Shown here: positions 63,899 to 64,000 of the stretch, piece by piece | Layout of the letters: each line of letters starts with the position of its first letter | Numbering within the stretch: the stretch's first letter is position 1 | NCBI RefSeq assembly: GCF_000331515.1 | Contig: NZ_AMZO01000015.1 | Location: forward strand, 35,901-99,900 | Length of the DNA: 64,000 nt | Direction of reading: 5' to 3' | Source of the DNA: Photobacterium marinum | Lineage (GTDB): Bacteria; Pseudomonadota; Gammaproteobacteria; Enterobacterales; Vibrionaceae | Position numbers and translations under genes: made by a program | Notes under the pieces: generated by a model | The model's input: only the letters and a program-made list of their open reading frames with translations | The model's database searches: none | What the model was told of the DNA's origin: nothing

Positions 63899-64000
63899 TC
63901 ATATGATTTGCTTGCTGTTTGAACGGTTGACTTTGTTTTATTGATATTGTGCTTTACAACTTTCCGTCAGCTATATAATATTCGCCGCACTTACGGAGAG

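Overview
The window looks like chromosomal DNA from a marine gammaproteobacterium of the Vibrionaceae, probably Photobacterium or a close relative. This rests on gene content and remembered protein families, with no database search: an AphA-type PadR regulator, DUF3283, XapX, a talB-tkt pair, deoD, a TorR/TorS-type two-component pair and a ChrR/ECF sigma module. I see no rRNA, tRNA, insertion sequence or prophage. Several neighbours (talB-tkt, deoD, XapX) remind me of the second chromosome of vibrios, but that is a weak inference.

Layout. 1-5.2 kb: a TetR regulator, an operon of LON-domain protein, ECF sigma and ChrR anti-sigma, and a divergent DUF4397 lipoprotein. 5.3-15 kb: small metabolic and transport genes, including a DMT exporter, a cyclodeaminase/dehydratase pair, a TetR-controlled NAPE-PLD-like hydrolase with a double operator, a thioredoxin-type arsenate reductase, an HD hydrolase, an SDR protein and a di-haem peroxidase lipoprotein. 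15-19 kb: a yjfIJKLM-type envelope-stress operon (DUF2170, PspA/IM30, DUF2491, DUF350, DUF1190) with an inserted K+ channel. 19-28 kb: an operon of APC permease, M20 amidohydrolase and exported phytochelatin-synthase-like enzyme, then RidA, transketolase and transaldolase. 28.5-41.9 kb: an acyltransferase and a complete type I-C CRISPR-Cas locus. 41.9-45.6 kb: YfcC transporter, ornithine-type racemase and LysR regulator. 45.9-55.6 kb: TorR/TorS-like pair, AphA, a second hybrid kinase and a zinc-finger transposase-like protein. 56-64 kb: deoD, XapX, an outer-membrane barrel, two proteins of unknown function, a GltR/GtrS-like two-component system with one sugar-binding protein, and SixA.

The most interesting region is the CRISPR locus. 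Seven cas genes (cas3-cas5c-cas8c-cas7c-cas4-cas1-cas2) read on the + strand. Each flank carries an array pointing away from the operon: array 1 on the - strand (22 repeats, 21 spacers) and array 2 on the + strand (31 repeats, 30 spacers). Their leaders are homologous in inverted orientation and share a GTTAGCG motif exactly 47 nt from the first repeat and a small hairpin abutting it. The two repeats differ by one loop base, which is fixed within each array. An internal ribosome-binding site and ATG near the 3' end of cas8c would give a 130-residue Cas11c. Cas3 and the Cas5c/7c/8c/11c complex would carry out interference. Cas1, Cas2 and Cas4 would add spacers next to either leader.

Other candidate systems are the exported phytochelatin-synthase-like operon, the yjf operon lacking its usual ATP-grasp partner, and a glucose-type sensor/regulator/binding-protein set without its permease genes.
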